A stretch of 64,000 nt of DNA from an uncultured Prevotellaceae bacterium (GCA_900314715.1 OMWI01000004.1:124001-188000), one strand, 5' to 3'; positions 1 through 8,912 are shown, numbered from the stretch's first letter. Program-made: numbers and translations. Notes: a model not told the origin generated them from the letters alone.

Positions 1-1196
1 TCGTAATCACGCTTGAAATTCTTGATGTCTTTCAACAACAAATCGCTACAAAGCATGTATTGAAGTGCAATGGTGTTATTGGGATTCGAGTCCAATAGTT
101 CCATCATAATCATGTGGAGATTATCACTCACTTGCATGGTGTCTTGGCGATTGACAAACTGCCGTTTTGACAAAAGTCTTTCATCATGTTTCATTCTCTC
201 AACTTGCTTGGCGTAAACCCAAGTGTTATTGAGAATGCGCATGTACTTATTCATGGCAAGCGTGTCGCCACTTACTAAGTTCACTTCAGCCAATCGTTTG
301 ATCATTCGAACGTTACGATTGTTTTCGGAAAAAACATTTCCCATCATCGCCGCCCGTTCCGTAAACGTCATGTCTCCCAATTCCCAATACAATTCATTCA
401 TGTTCTTGATGGTCAACATCGGCGTTTCTGGTCCTATGCGATAGAATGTTCCCAAGTCGTTGGGAATGTATTTCAGTAATACATTGGGTAAATTATGACG
501 CTTTGCTTGTACGAGATTGTAGAAAAACAACATCTCAGGAGTGGGGCTATCATCGTTTTCTACTATTTCAATCACACGTTCATAATTGCCGAAATAATAC
601 TCATTGTCAACGGCAAATTGTTTTTCGAGATAGAAATTAGGTAAAGAAAACTTTCCCATTTTAGGAATACCGAACAACCAATATGTTGTTCCAATGATTA
701 AAACGGCAACTATAGACTTGACGAAGATATTCTTGACATGACGGAAAAGATGTGCAACCAACCAACATGCACCCATTAATCCAATGGCACTGATGATGTT
801 AGACAAATGGTAATCGTATCTGAAAGAGAAAACGACAAATACCGTCATGAGGAGAATGGCCACCAAAAAACTCCAATACTTCAAATGACATTGTTGGAGA
901 AACCTTCTGGTTAAGTCGCCCAACGTCAACAAGGCACCAGTTAAGATGATTGGTCCTGCATAAAGATAATAGTAGAATTGCGTGAGGAAATCACCTATAA
1001 GATTGGCAAGCCAACCAATATGCGGCAAATAAGTCTCTACGTAATCCCAAGACAACAGAAAAAGTTGGTTTTGTTCTTGATAAAAGAAATGATAATGATA
1101 GTAGAACAAAAAGAAAACAAGACATACTACCGCCCAAAGAAACACCGCTCCATAAGCCAGTATGTCTATTTTCTTGATGTTTACGTTTAGTTTCAT
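1..1196 (-). CDS. membrane protein, DUF6057-like (partial, C-terminus beyond the left edge)
   Basis: An open frame runs from the ATG at 1196-1194 to the left edge without a stop (398 complete codons visible). The first ~190 residues contain five hydrophobic stretches (for example AVFLWAVVCLVFFLFYY, then the WSFLVAILLMTVFVVF region), interrupted by short loops. The rest is soluble and helical, with a TPR-like look (EYYFGNYERVIEIVEND, then PEMLFFYNLVQAKRH). This matches my memory of the large Bacteroidales DUF6057 family, which has N-terminal membrane helices and a tetratricopeptide-like C-terminal part. The function is unknown. It follows the aldolase gene after only 13 bp, so it is probably the last visible member of the proB-proA-argF' transcript. 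A purine-rich AGGAATTGAGAC precedes the ATG. The reading frame is certain; the family name is less so. Confidence 0.7.
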   Translation of the reverse strand, partial: MKLNVNIKKIDILAYGAVFLWAVVCLVFFLFYYHYHFFYQEQNQLFLLSWDYVETYLPHIGWLANLIGDFLTQFYYYLYAGPIILTGALLTLGDLTRRFLQQCHLKYWSFLVAILLMTVFVVFSFRYDYHLSNIISAIGLMGACWLVAHLFRHVKNIFVKSIVAVLIIGTTYWLFGIPKMGKFSLPNFYLEKQFAVDNEYYFGNYERVIEIVENDDSPTPEMLFFYNLVQAKRHNLPNVLLKYIPNDLGTFYRIGPETPMLTIKNMNELYWELGDMTFTERAAMMGNVFSENNRNVRMIKRLAEVNLVSGDTLAMNKYMRILNNTWVYAKQVERMKHDERLLSKRQFVNRQDTMQVSDNLHMIMMELLDSNPNNTIALQYMLCSDLLLKDIKNFKRDY

Positions 1197-1209
1197 GTCT
1201 CAATTCCTT

Positions 1210-2259
1210 TTATTTACCCGTCTTGCATTGTTGCAGTATTCGCTTGAGTGTATCCAAGTCTTTTGGCGTTGTTGCCCAACTCGTAACAAACCTACACACG
1301 AAATGGTCATTATCGTATGGTTCCCAATGTGTAAAGATAACTTTCTTCTCCAGTTTCTTCATCATTTCATTGGGAATAATGGCGAATTGCTGGTTGGTAG
1401 GTGAATCGATGAACAATTCAAATCCCGTTTCTTTCAAGATGAGTTTCAACTTGTTAGCCATGTTGATAGCATGACGGGAAATGTCGAAATATAATCTATC
1501 AGTAAACAGAGCCTCGAATTGAATACCCGTAAGTCTGCCTTTAGCAAGAAGAGCACCATGACGCTTGATGTTTGAGAAGATATGACGTGGTGTATTCTCG
1601 TGCGTGAATACCACCGCTTCACCACAAAGTGCTCCCACCTTCGTACCACCAATATAGAACGCATCGCAATGACGAGCCAGCCAAGGAAGGGAGATGTCGC
1701 AAGCATCAGACATCAATCCATATCCTAAACGTGCACCATCGACAAACAAATGCAAACGGTATCTGCGACACAATTGATAAATGGCGTTGATTTCCTCTGC
1801 TTGATAGATGGTTCCGTATTCAGTTGGGAAGGTGATATAAACCATTCCTGGTTGGGCTAAATGGTCGCGACTCTCATCGTTCTCATACCTTTCCATGTAT
1901 GATTTGAGGTCTTCGGCAGACAATTTCCCATCGTGTGCGGGCAATGCAATTACTCTATGGCCGCTCCCTTCAATGGCTCCCGCTTCGTGAACGTTGATAT
2001 GACCCGTTTCAGCGGTAATCACCGCCTCACAACTCATCAACATAGAATCAATGACAACGAGGTTTGCTTGTGTTCCACCTGATATAAAGTAAATGTCTGC
2101 ATGAGGAAGACCACATGCCAAACGTATCTTTTCCTTGGCGCTTTCGCTCCATTCATCGAAGCCATACGTCAAACTCTGCTTGTCGTTGGTAGCCATCAGA
2201 TGTTCCATCACACGTGGATGGGCACCGTTGTTGTAATCGCACTCAAATGAAATTTTCAT
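1210..2259 (-). CDS. ltaE: low-specificity threonine aldolase / beta-eliminating lyase family
   Basis: A PLP-dependent aldolase of fold type I, 349 aa, the usual length for the family. It should cleave L-threonine or L-allo-threonine to glycine and acetaldehyde in the cytoplasm. The PLP lysine is K207 in YIGGTKVGA. D174 in LFVDGARLGYG should contact the pyridine nitrogen, and the cofactor phosphate loop is SGGTQAN (60-66). The N-terminal FECDYNNGAHPRVMEHL is the typical substrate-entry segment. It lies downstream of argF' in the same direction, separated by 88 bp filled with a tandem repeat array, and 13 bp upstream of the membrane protein gene. Relatives in the family act on other beta-hydroxy amino acids, so the exact substrate is inferred. 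Confidence 0.87.
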   Translation of the reverse strand: MKISFECDYNNGAHPRVMEHLMATNDKQSLTYGFDEWSESAKEKIRLACGLPHADIYFISGGTQANLVVIDSMLMSCEAVITAETGHINVHEAGAIEGSGHRVIALPAHDGKLSAEDLKSYMERYENDESRDHLAQPGMVYITFPTEYGTIYQAEEINAIYQLCRRYRLHLFVDGARLGYGLMSDACDISLPWLARHCDAFYIGGTKVGALCGEAVVFTHENTPRHIFSNIKRHGALLAKGRLTGIQFEALFTDRLYFDISRHAINMANKLKLILKETGFELFIDSPTNQQFAIIPNEMMKKLEKKVIFTHWEPYDNDHFVCRFVTSWATTPKDLDTLKRILQQCKTGK

Positions 2260-2270
2260 ACATGAATGAT

Positions 2271-2358
2271 AAATATATTGTTTACGATGTGTAAATATAT
2301 CGTTTAGACTTCCTAAACATATCGTTTAGGCCTCTTAAACATATCGTTTAGAGACTCT
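2271..2358. repeat. four tandem 22-bp imperfect palindromic repeats
   Basis: Units start at 2271, 2293, 2315 and 2337, exactly 22 bp apart. Units 3 and 4 share the core AAACATATCGTTTAG; unit 2 has AAATATATCGTTTAG and unit 1 AAATATATTGTTTAC. Each core is an inverted repeat (AAAC, 5 nt, GTTT). The last unit overlaps the final codons and stop of argF'. The array occupies almost the whole gap upstream of the threonine aldolase start, where it could act as a multi-copy operator or an RNA processing or attenuation site. The spacing of about two helical turns would put all copies on one DNA face. Confidence 0.85.
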
Positions 2359-3310
2359 CAAGCACACGTTTAAGAACCACCTCTGCTGAAATCTCGCGAT
2401 TGGCAGCTTCAGGTATGACGAGAGAGTTTTCGCTTTCAATCACGTCATCGGTCACGATTAATCCACGTCTAACGGGTAGACAATGCATGAATTTACCATT
2501 ATTGGTCCAACTCATGTGTTCAGTGTCGATAGTCCAAGTCATATCTTTGGAAATAATCTTCCCGTAATCGTCTGGATTAGTCACCCCAGGACAACTCCAA
2601 TTCTTTGCATATACGAAGTCTGCTCCTTCAAGTGCCTTTCGTTGGTCATATTCAACCACGGCATTTCCCACAAACATAGGATCAAGTTCATAACCTTTCG
2701 GATGAGTAATCACCAACTCTACGTTAGCCGCATTCATCCATTGTGCGAATGAATTTGGAACCGCTTGAGGCAATGCGCGACAATGTGGAGCCCATGTAAG
2801 CACAACTTTCGGACGTTTATTGGTCTTGTGCTCCTCGATAGTGATGAGGTCAGCGAATGCTTGCAGAGGGTGTACGGTAGCCGTTTCCATGGCAACGACA
2901 GGACGACCGCTATACTTAACGAATTGGTTAACGATGGTTTCGGCATAGTCAAACTCACGGTCGGTTAGTCCTGCGAATGAACGTACGGCAATAATATCGC
3001 AATAACTGCCCATCACGGGAATCGCTTCCAACAAGTGTTCGCTCTTGTCTCCGTCCATGATAACGCCACGTTCGGTTTCCAGTTTCCAAGCACCAGCATT
3101 CACGTCGAGAACGATAACGTTCATTCCGAGATTCGTTGCTGCCTTTTGTGTGGAAAGACGCGTGCGCAAACTGTTGTTGAAGAAAATCATTAACAATGTC
3201 TTGTTCTTACCCAATTCCTGGTAAGCATATCTGTTTTTCTTAACTTCCATTGCCTCAGCAATGGCTTGGTCTAAATTACCAAGGTCATCTACATGAAAAA
3301 ATGTTCTCAT
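2348..3310 (-). CDS. argF': N-succinylornithine / N-acetylornithine carbamoyltransferase
   Basis: Transfers a carbamoyl group from carbamoyl phosphate to an N-acylated ornithine in the Bacteroidetes version of arginine synthesis. The protein is 320 aa when started at MRTFFHVDDLG; an in-frame upstream ATG (3358) lies inside proA and is unlikely. The phosphate-binding SLRTRLSTQK (47-56) replaces the usual STRTR. HPLQAFADL and the active-site HCLPVRRG are present. From memory the sequence is very close to the Bacteroides fragilis succinylornithine enzyme (MIFFNNSLRTRLSTQKAA, KLETERGVIMDGDK). The position recalled as specificity-determining in that enzyme (Pro90) is Ser here, in GDKSEHLLEA, so acetyl versus succinyl specificity is open. 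It starts 11 bp after the proA stop. Confidence 0.93.
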   Translation of the reverse strand: MRTFFHVDDLGNLDQAIAEAMEVKKNRYAYQELGKNKTLLMIFFNNSLRTRLSTQKAATNLGMNVIVLDVNAGAWKLETERGVIMDGDKSEHLLEAIPVMGSYCDIIAVRSFAGLTDREFDYAETIVNQFVKYSGRPVVAMETATVHPLQAFADLITIEEHKTNKRPKVVLTWAPHCRALPQAVPNSFAQWMNAANVELVITHPKGYELDPMFVGNAVVEYDQRKALEGADFVYAKNWSCPGVTNPDDYGKIISKDMTWTIDTEHMSWTNNGKFMHCLPVRRGLIVTDDVIESENSLVIPEAANREISAEVVLKRVLESL

Positions 3311-3321
3311 ATCGTTGTTGT

Positions 3322-4587
3322 TTATTTCCTTATTTGTCCGTTCCCATTGATTAACCACTTATAAGTGGTGAGTTCTTCCAAAGCCATAGGACCACGAGGT
3401 CCCAACTTCTGAGTGCTGATTCCAATCTCCGCACCTAATCCGAATTGGGCGCCATCGGTAAAACTGGTAGGCGCATTCACGTAAACGCAAGCAGCATCTA
3501 CTTCCAATTGGAATTTCGTAGCATGTTGTTCGTCTTCGGTGATGATGCTTTCGCTATGACCACTACCGTATTTGGCGATATGGTCAAGTGCTCCTTCGAT
3601 AGAAGAAACGGTTTTGATAGCCATTGCATAATCCATAAATTCTGTTCCGAAACTATCACTCGTAGCTTGGAAAAGTAATTCTTGAGGATATTGGTTGACA
3701 AGAACCGCATAAGATTCTTCGTCAGCATAAAGTTTAACGTTACTCTCTTTCAACGGAGAAACCAATGCGGGAAGATCGTTCAAACATGCTTGGTGAATAA
3801 TCAAACAATCAAGCGCATTGCAGACACTTACGCGCCTGGTCTTCGCATTGTTGACAATCGCCTTACCCATTTCTAAGTCGCCCGCTTCGTCGAAGAACGT
3901 ATTCACGACACCTGCGCCCGTTTCAATGACTGGAATGCGAGCCGTATCGCGAACGAATTGAATGAGTTTCTTTCCACCACGAGGAATGCATAAGTCAATG
4001 TAACCCACGGCATTGAGCATCTCGCCCGTTGCTTCATGCGTGGCAGGCAATAGGGTAACCACGTTTTTGGAAATGCCAAATTTCTCCAACACTTCTTGAA
4101 TGATAGCCACACCCATACGGTTGCTTTCGTCTGCATCCTTTCCACCTTTCAAAACACATACGTTTCCACTCTTGAAACAAAGTGAAAAAACATCGTATGT
4201 AACGTTAGGACGAGCTTCATATATAATTCCAACGACTCCGAAAGGAACGCTAATCCTTCTGAGGAAGAGTCCGTTTGCCAATGTCCTTTCCTTTGTTATA
4301 TGTCCGAGTGGAGTAGGGAGCTTCGCCACGTTTCTCATGTCGTTGGCGATATCTTCCAAACGTTTCTCGGTAAGCATCAACCTATCGTAGAGAGGATTTG
4401 TCTTCTCCATTCTGCTCAAGTCGTTGGTGTTGGCTTGAAGGATTCTCACCTTATTATATATAATAGCATCAGCAACGGCATTCAAAATCTCGTTGCGTTG
4501 CTCATCTGTGATACGAGTTAGGCATTTGCCAGCTTCTTTCGCACTTTTGAAAGTTTGTTCTAATTCCATTGTTTTATTATCCGTCAT
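3322..4587 (-). CDS. proA: gamma-glutamyl phosphate reductase
   Basis: The second step of proline synthesis: NADPH reduction of gamma-glutamyl phosphate to glutamate-5-semialdehyde. The protein is 421 aa, the normal length. It has the aldehyde-dehydrogenase-like fold, with the catalytic cysteine in the [10 protein letters not shown] segment and the characteristic [12 protein letters not shown] and [20 protein letters not shown] segments near residues 185 and 385. The start overlaps the proB stop by 4 bp (translational coupling), so kinase and reductase are made together, as expected for an enzyme pair passing an unstable intermediate. Cytoplasmic. No oddities seen. Confidence 0.96.
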   Translation of the reverse strand: MTDNKTMELEQTFKSAKEAGKCLTRITDEQRNEILNAVADAIIYNKVRILQANTNDLSRMEKTNPLYDRLMLTEKRLEDIANDMRNVAKLPTPLGHITKERTLANGLFLRRISVPFGVVGIIYEARPNVTYDVFSLCFKSGNVCVLKGGKDADESNRMGVAIIQEVLEKFGISKNVVTLLPATHEATGEMLNAVGYIDLCIPRGGKKLIQFVRDTARIPVIETGAGVVNTFFDEAGDLEMGKAIVNNAKTRRVSVCNALDCLIIHQACLNDLPALVSPLKESNVKLYADEESYAVLVNQYPQELLFQATSDSFGTEFMDYAMAIKTVSSIEGALDHIAKYGSGHSESIITEDEQHATKFQLEVDAACVYVNAPTSFTDGAQFGLGAEIGISTQKLGPRGPMALEELTTYKWLINGNGQIRK

Positions 4588-5366
4588 GATTCTTTTCTTG
4601 CTGGAATGAATTCCGTATGTGGTGTTTCGGCTTTATGCTCAATCAAATTGATGAGGATATTATCCCTTTCACCATTGGCGATAAACACGCGAATGCCGTT
4701 TTGAGAAACCTTGCTTGCCGTGGTGTATTTCGAGTGCATTCCACCTCTACCAAAGGCACTTTTCTCAGGTTGTATGTATTCACTCAAGTCTCTTCCTGGA
4801 GTCACTTCACGAATCAGTTCTGCCTGCGGGTCGTCTGGATGAGTGGTGAAAATACCGTCGATATTGGAAAGCAAGACGAGCGTGTCGGCTTCCATCATCA
4901 TGGAGATAAGGCCAGACAACTCGTCATTATCCGTAAACATCAATTCCGTTACGGCAACCGTGTCGTTCTCATTGACAATGGGTAACACGCCATTCTCAAG
5001 CATTACCGTCATGCAAGCCCGTTGGTTCTCGTATTGTTCGCCAGGGTTAAAGTTTTCTTTCATCGTAAGCACCTGACCAACGTGAATGCCGAAATCCCTG
5101 AACAAGTCATAATATAAGCCAATGAGTTTTACTTGTCCCAATGAAGAGAAAAGTTGCCTTTGCTCTACGCTATCGAGAGAGTGATTGATTCGCAATTCAC
5201 TTCTACCACTTGCCATAGCACCACTTGAAACCAAGATAACTTCATAACCTTGGTTGCGGAGCCATGCTATTTGGTCCACGATGGCAGATACGCGAGTTAC
5301 GTCAAGCTTACCATCTGGACGAGTGAGCACATTGGAACCAACTTTTACTACGATTCTATTTTGCAT
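4584..5366 (-). CDS. proB: glutamate 5-kinase (short form without PUA domain)
   Basis: Phosphorylates glutamate to gamma-glutamyl phosphate, the first committed step of proline synthesis. It shows the amino-acid-kinase fold: [10 protein letters not shown] at the N-terminus, [10 protein letters not shown] for substrate binding, and a VNENDTV segment near residue 140. At 260 aa it consists of the kinase domain alone; the C-terminal PUA domain of the ~367 aa Escherichia coli type is absent, as in many Bacteroidetes. FGRGGMHSK near residue 210 is the expected nucleotide-site loop. It is the first gene of the proB-proA-argF' run. No TAnnTTTG promoter was found in the 136-bp upstream gap, which is filled by an inverted repeat. 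Confidence 0.95.
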   Translation of the reverse strand: MQNRIVVKVGSNVLTRPDGKLDVTRVSAIVDQIAWLRNQGYEVILVSSGAMASGRSELRINHSLDSVEQRQLFSSLGQVKLIGLYYDLFRDFGIHVGQVLTMKENFNPGEQYENQRACMTVMLENGVLPIVNENDTVAVTELMFTDNDELSGLISMMMEADTLVLLSNIDGIFTTHPDDPQAELIREVTPGRDLSEYIQPEKSAFGRGGMHSKYTTASKVSQNGIRVFIANGERDNILINLIEHKAETPHTEFIPARKES

Positions 5367-5378
5367 GATTGATATTGA

Positions 5379-5492
5379 GGGGTTGTAGGGGTGGTAGATT
5401 TGGTGTGGGGAGTAGGTTTAGTAGGGAGATTGTCATAATAATTAATTTTCCTACTACACCTACCATACCTACTATACCTACCACACCTATTC
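5379..5492. repeat. long imperfect inverted repeat of ~10-bp GGTAGGTATA-like units
   Basis: The left arm (5379-5425) is G-rich, with units such as GTAGGTTTAGTAGG. The right arm (5450-5489) is the complementary C-rich series CCTACTACACCTACCATACC and so on, with an internal period near 10 bp. The loop is about 24 nt and AT-rich. On the minus strand it begins about 11 nt after the stop of the acyl-CoA synthetase gene and ends just upstream of proB. It would form a long hairpin in RNA, possibly a terminator or a 3'-end stabiliser. Confidence 0.75.
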
Positions 5493-5502
5493 TTTCCACC
5501 TT

Positions 5503-7164
5503 TTAATTCTTTTCCTTATCTTTTTCCCTAATCTCCACACGGCGAATCTTTCCGCTGATGGTCTTGGGTAATTCGTCTACGAATTCGATAATACGAGGAT
5601 ATTTATAGGGAGCAGTTACTCGCTTCACATGATTTTGCAATTCCTTGATTAAATCATCACCAGCTTTGGCTTTCCATTCCTTTCCCAATACTACGGTTGC
5701 TTTTACCACCATTCCACGAATATCATCAGGAACGCCAGTGATAGCGCATTCCACTACGGCGGGATGCGTCATTAAAGCACTTTCCACTTCGAAAGGACCA
5801 ATACGATAACCACTCGACTTGATAACGTCGTCGATACGTCCTTCAAACCAATAATATCCGTCTTCATCGCGCCAAGCTACATCGCCCGTATGATAGATTC
5901 CATCGTGCCAAGCCTCACGTGTGAGTTCTTCGTCACGATAATATTCCTTGAACAAACCTATAGGTTTAGTATCACCAATGTGAACAACGATTTCACCCTT
6001 TTCACCGTCTTCGCATTTTGTACCATCGGGTTTAATCAGGTCAATATCGTATTGTGGGTTGGGCAATCCCATACTTCCTGGTTTTGGTTTTACCCAAGGC
6101 ATTGTTCCCAATGTCATTGTTGTCTCCGTTTGACCGAATCCTTCTTTTAATTCAATGCCAGTCAGTTCGAAGAACTTATCATAAACGGCAGCATTTAATG
6201 CTTCGCCAGCGGTAGTGCAATAACGCAAGGCACTCAAATCGTATTTAGAGAAGTCCTCGCGAATCAAGAAACGATACACGGTGGGAGGAGCGCAGAATGA
6301 AGTGACATGATATTTCTCCATCTGGCGTAACATGCTATCGGCATTGAATTTCTCATGGTCGAAAACGAATACCGTTGCCCCGGCAAACCATTGTCCGTAG
6401 AATTTTCCCCATACAGCTTTTCCCCAACCAGTATCAGCTACCGTTAGGTGAATGCTGTCTTCTTTAAGATTATGCCAGAAGACACCAGTTGTCAAATGTC
6501 CCATGGCATAGAGGAAGTCATGAGCTACCATCTTGGGTTCGCCACTTGTTCCGCTCGTGAAATACATCAGCATCGTATCAGAGTTGGAATTGACAAATGC
6601 AGGCTTCACAAACTTAGGCGCAAGGTCTATTTCCTTATGCCAATCGTGGAATCCATCGGGTACGATAGGTCCTATGCTCACCAATACCTGAACAGTAGGA
6701 CTCTCTGGCAATGCAGCAATGACTTGACTCGTTACGTATTCTTCGCCTACGCAAATAATACCTTTCACGGAAGCACGCGTATTACGATAAACAATGTCGT
6801 GCTTGGTGAGCATGTGAGTAGCAGGAATGGCAACGGCGCCTAATTTACAAAGTGCCAACATGGTTATCCACCATTCCAAACGACGTTTCTGAATGAGCAT
6901 CACCATATCTCCATGGCCGATGCCCAATGATTGCAGGTAAGCGGCTGCTTGGTCGCTACGTTCTTTCAAATCCTTAAAGGTCAACTTGATTTCGACTCCT
7001 TCGTCATTTGTCCATAACAATGCCAGTTTGTCGGGTTGTTCTTCAGCCCATACATCCATGACATCGTATGCAAAATTAAAGTTTTCCTTAATGATAAAGT
7101 GCAGATTCTTCTTGTAATCTTCTACAGAAGTAAATGTTGTCTGCTTTAAAAATCTTTCTACCAT
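5503..7164 (-). CDS. AMP-binding acyl-CoA synthetase (acetyl/medium-chain type)
   Basis: An ATP-dependent carboxylic acid:CoA ligase of the ANL superfamily, 553 aa. The P-loop-like YFTSGTSGEPKMV (near residue 207) is the AMP-binding signature. GFGQTETT is the adenine/acyl motif, and YHTGDVAWRDEDGYYWFEGRIDDVIKSSG (the first part near residue 425) is the hinge region. The catalytic lysine is in PKTISGKIRRVEIR at the C-terminus. The layout resembles medium-chain acyl-CoA and acetyl-CoA synthetases; the substrate cannot be read from sequence. It lies 44 bp downstream of an HTH-cupin regulator in the same direction, so expression of the ligase is probably set by a small-molecule sensor encoded in the same operon. 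Confidence 0.9.
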   Translation of the reverse strand: MVERFLKQTTFTSVEDYKKNLHFIIKENFNFAYDVMDVWAEEQPDKLALLWTNDEGVEIKLTFKDLKERSDQAAAYLQSLGIGHGDMVMLIQKRRLEWWITMLALCKLGAVAIPATHMLTKHDIVYRNTRASVKGIICVGEEYVTSQVIAALPESPTVQVLVSIGPIVPDGFHDWHKEIDLAPKFVKPAFVNSNSDTMLMYFTSGTSGEPKMVAHDFLYAMGHLTTGVFWHNLKEDSIHLTVADTGWGKAVWGKFYGQWFAGATVFVFDHEKFNADSMLRQMEKYHVTSFCAPPTVYRFLIREDFSKYDLSALRYCTTAGEALNAAVYDKFFELTGIELKEGFGQTETTMTLGTMPWVKPKPGSMGLPNPQYDIDLIKPDGTKCEDGEKGEIVVHIGDTKPIGLFKEYYRDEELTREAWHDGIYHTGDVAWRDEDGYYWFEGRIDDVIKSSGYRIGPFEVESALMTHPAVVECAITGVPDDIRGMVVKATVVLGKEWKAKAGDDLIKELQNHVKRVTAPYKYPRIIEFVDELPKTISGKIRRVEIREKDKEKN

Positions 7165-7208
7165 AAATGCTATTGCGTATCGTGTTGTCAGTAAAACACA
7201 CTTGTTTT

Positions 7209-7763
7209 TTAGAATATGATGGCAAGGAATCTCACGGGCTTCTCATTTAAAGTTCTCATGCCGTGAGGTTGCGTTGCGTCGAAGTATATGGAATCCCCTT
7301 CGTTAAGGGTGAGTGATTTTGAGCCGATAGTAAGTTCCATCGTTCCCTCCAACACCATATTAAACTCTTGCCCAGAGTGGGAGTTCATCTCTCTTGGTGT
7401 ATTGGCGGGCTTTGGTTCTACGGTAACGATGAATGGATCAGCTTTTCTGCCACGGAAACCACTTGCCAGACTCTCGTATTGATAAGCCTTTCGACGTTCA
7501 ACACTCTTTCCTTGTCCCTTGCGGGTAAGGAAATACGTGCTCATTTTGGGTTCTTCGCCAAACATGAGAACATCGAGTGAAACACCATACTTCTTTGCTA
7601 TCTTTTGCAAGTTGGCTACAGAGAGTTCGCTTTCGCCACTTTCCATTTTCTCATAATGGTTTACCGTAATGCCACAAAGAGCCGCAACATCTTCCACGGG
7701 AATGTCGAGCACTTCGCGAAGGCCACGTAACCGTTCACCTATTTGTTTAAGTTGTTCGTCCAT
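7209..7763 (-). CDS. XRE-type HTH regulator with C-terminal cupin sensor domain
   Basis: 184 aa when started at MDEQLKQIGERLRG. Residues ~5-60 form an XRE helix-turn-helix (LRGLREVLDIPVEDVAALCG, then VNHYEKMESGESELSVANLQKIAKKYG). Residues ~105-184 form a cupin barrel (HSGQEFNMVLEGTMELTIG, then LNEGDSIYFDATQPHGM) that should bind a small ligand or metal. The reading frame is open further upstream to 7835, but a TAACTTTGC promoter element (7805-7813) lies between that codon and this ATG, so transcription would begin after it and the shorter start is preferred. It is the first gene of an operon with the acyl-CoA synthetase and a likely regulator of it. Confidence 0.9.
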   Translation of the reverse strand: MDEQLKQIGERLRGLREVLDIPVEDVAALCGITVNHYEKMESGESELSVANLQKIAKKYGVSLDVLMFGEEPKMSTYFLTRKGQGKSVERRKAYQYESLASGFRGRKADPFIVTVEPKPANTPREMNSHSGQEFNMVLEGTMELTIGSKSLTLNEGDSIYFDATQPHGMRTLNEKPVRFLAIIF

Positions 7764-7804
7764 AGGATACTTTTGATTAATTCTAATTAATTGACTATTT
7801 GCTT

Positions 7805-7813
7805 GCAAAGTTA
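7805..7813 (-). promoter_or_regulatory. promoter -7 element of the HTH-cupin operon
   Basis: TAACTTTGC on the minus strand matches the Bacteroidetes -7 consensus TAnnTTTG. It lies about 42 bp upstream of the preferred regulator start codon. A clear TTG -33 element was not found. Confidence 0.6.
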
Positions 7814-7972
7814 CGAACTTTTTTTGTGAACACACGACAAATCGTTAAATATCTATCGGAATTTATGAACATTTGTCATCTTTTTGTATAAATCAAGTAT
7901 GACATTCGTCATGATTCTTTGTTAATCTTTCATTGGTTGTCGCTTTTTTATAATAATTTAGTTTGGAAAATT

Positions 7973-8003
7973 TTGTAATCTCTTTAGATTGGAGTATCTT
8001 TGC
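7973..8003 (+). promoter_or_regulatory. promoter of the ftsX-uppP-truB-queA-folK operon
   Basis: TTG (7973-7975), a 19-nt spacer and TATCTTTGC (7995-8003) match the Bacteroidetes sigma-factor consensus closely. It lies 30 bp upstream of the ftsX start. No other consensus promoter is evident before 12.4 kb, so it probably drives the whole run of six genes. Confidence 0.75.
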
Positions 8004-8033
8004 ATCAAATTTTAGTCATGTTGCGTTTTAGAA

Positions 8034-8912
8034 ATGGGAAAAAAACGAAATAGAACCCGTAATCGTTTCAGATTGCAGGGCGTTACATTGTGCATTAGCA
8101 CGGCAATGGTTCTCGTGCTATTAGGTTTGGTGGTGTTTTCTGTCTTGATAGGAAGGAACCTATCTTCATACGTGAAGGAAAACTTGGTTGTTACCATGTG
8201 GTTGGATCAAGATATGTCTGATACGGAAGCACAACAATTCTGTAAGAAATTACGTACTCGTCCGTTTATCAACAACTTGCAATATGTTAGCAAAGAACAA
8301 GCTTTGAAAGACGGAATCAAGGATTTAGGTGCCGACCCTACGGAGTTTGCCGATGGAAATCCATTCCTGTCATCCATCGAACTTACCTTGAATGCCAATT
8401 ATGCCAATTCAGATTCTTTGCGTTGGATATCCAAGGAGTTGAAGAATCATCCGAAAGTGAATGAGATAGCCTATCAGAAAGACTTGGTGGATGCGGTAAA
8501 CAAGAATATTGCCAAAATCAGTATTGTCTTGTTGTTCTTGGCGGTATTGTTGACCATCGTGTCATTCTCGTTGATTAACAATACGGTTCGTTTGGGAATC
8601 TATGCGCGACGTTTCTCCATTCATACAATGAAATTAGTGGGCGCATCGTGGGGATTCATTCGCAAGCCGTTCTTGAAACAAGCTCTGTGGGTGGGAATTG
8701 TCGCCGCTATCATTGCCATTCTCGTATTGGGTGGATTGATTTACGCGCTCTATTACTATGAACCACAAATACTCACCGTACTTGATTGGAAGGTAGCTGT
8801 CATTACCGCAAGCGTAGTGTTATTGTTTGGCATCATTATCACTACCTTGTGTGCCAATATCTCCGTCAATAAGTTTTTGAAGATGACGGCAGGTGACTTG
8901 TATAAGATTTAA
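8034..8912 (+). CDS. ftsX: cell-division ABC transporter permease FtsX
   Basis: 292 aa with the FtsX layout: one transmembrane helix near the N-terminus (GVTLCISTAMVLVLLGLVVF), an extracytoplasmic domain of ~130 residues, then three more helices (SIVLLFLAVLLTIVSFSLI; VGIVAAIIAILVLGGLIYAL; VAVITASVVLLFGIIITTL). FtsX works with the ATPase FtsE to control peptidoglycan hydrolases at the septum; no ftsE is visible nearby. An ATG at 8018 in another frame runs into a stop after 11 codons, so 8034 is the start. It leads an operon of envelope and tRNA-modification genes. Confidence 0.92.
   Translation: MGKKRNRTRNRFRLQGVTLCISTAMVLVLLGLVVFSVLIGRNLSSYVKENLVVTMWLDQDMSDTEAQQFCKKLRTRPFINNLQYVSKEQALKDGIKDLGADPTEFADGNPFLSSIELTLNANYANSDSLRWISKELKNHPKVNEIAYQKDLVDAVNKNIAKISIVLLFLAVLLTIVSFSLINNTVRLGIYARRFSIHTMKLVGASWGFIRKPFLKQALWVGIVAAIIAILVLGGLIYALYYYEPQILTVLDWKVAVITASVVLLFGIIITTLCANISVNKFLKMTAGDLYKI

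Noticed and set aside
2271-2358. 22-bp repeats as a CRISPR array
   Set aside because: The units are directly tandem with 7-nt variable parts; there are no spacers of ~30 nt and no cas genes.
7764-7835. 24-residue N-terminal extension of the HTH-cupin regulator
   Set aside because: A TAACTTTGC promoter element lies within it and the extension has no domain character.
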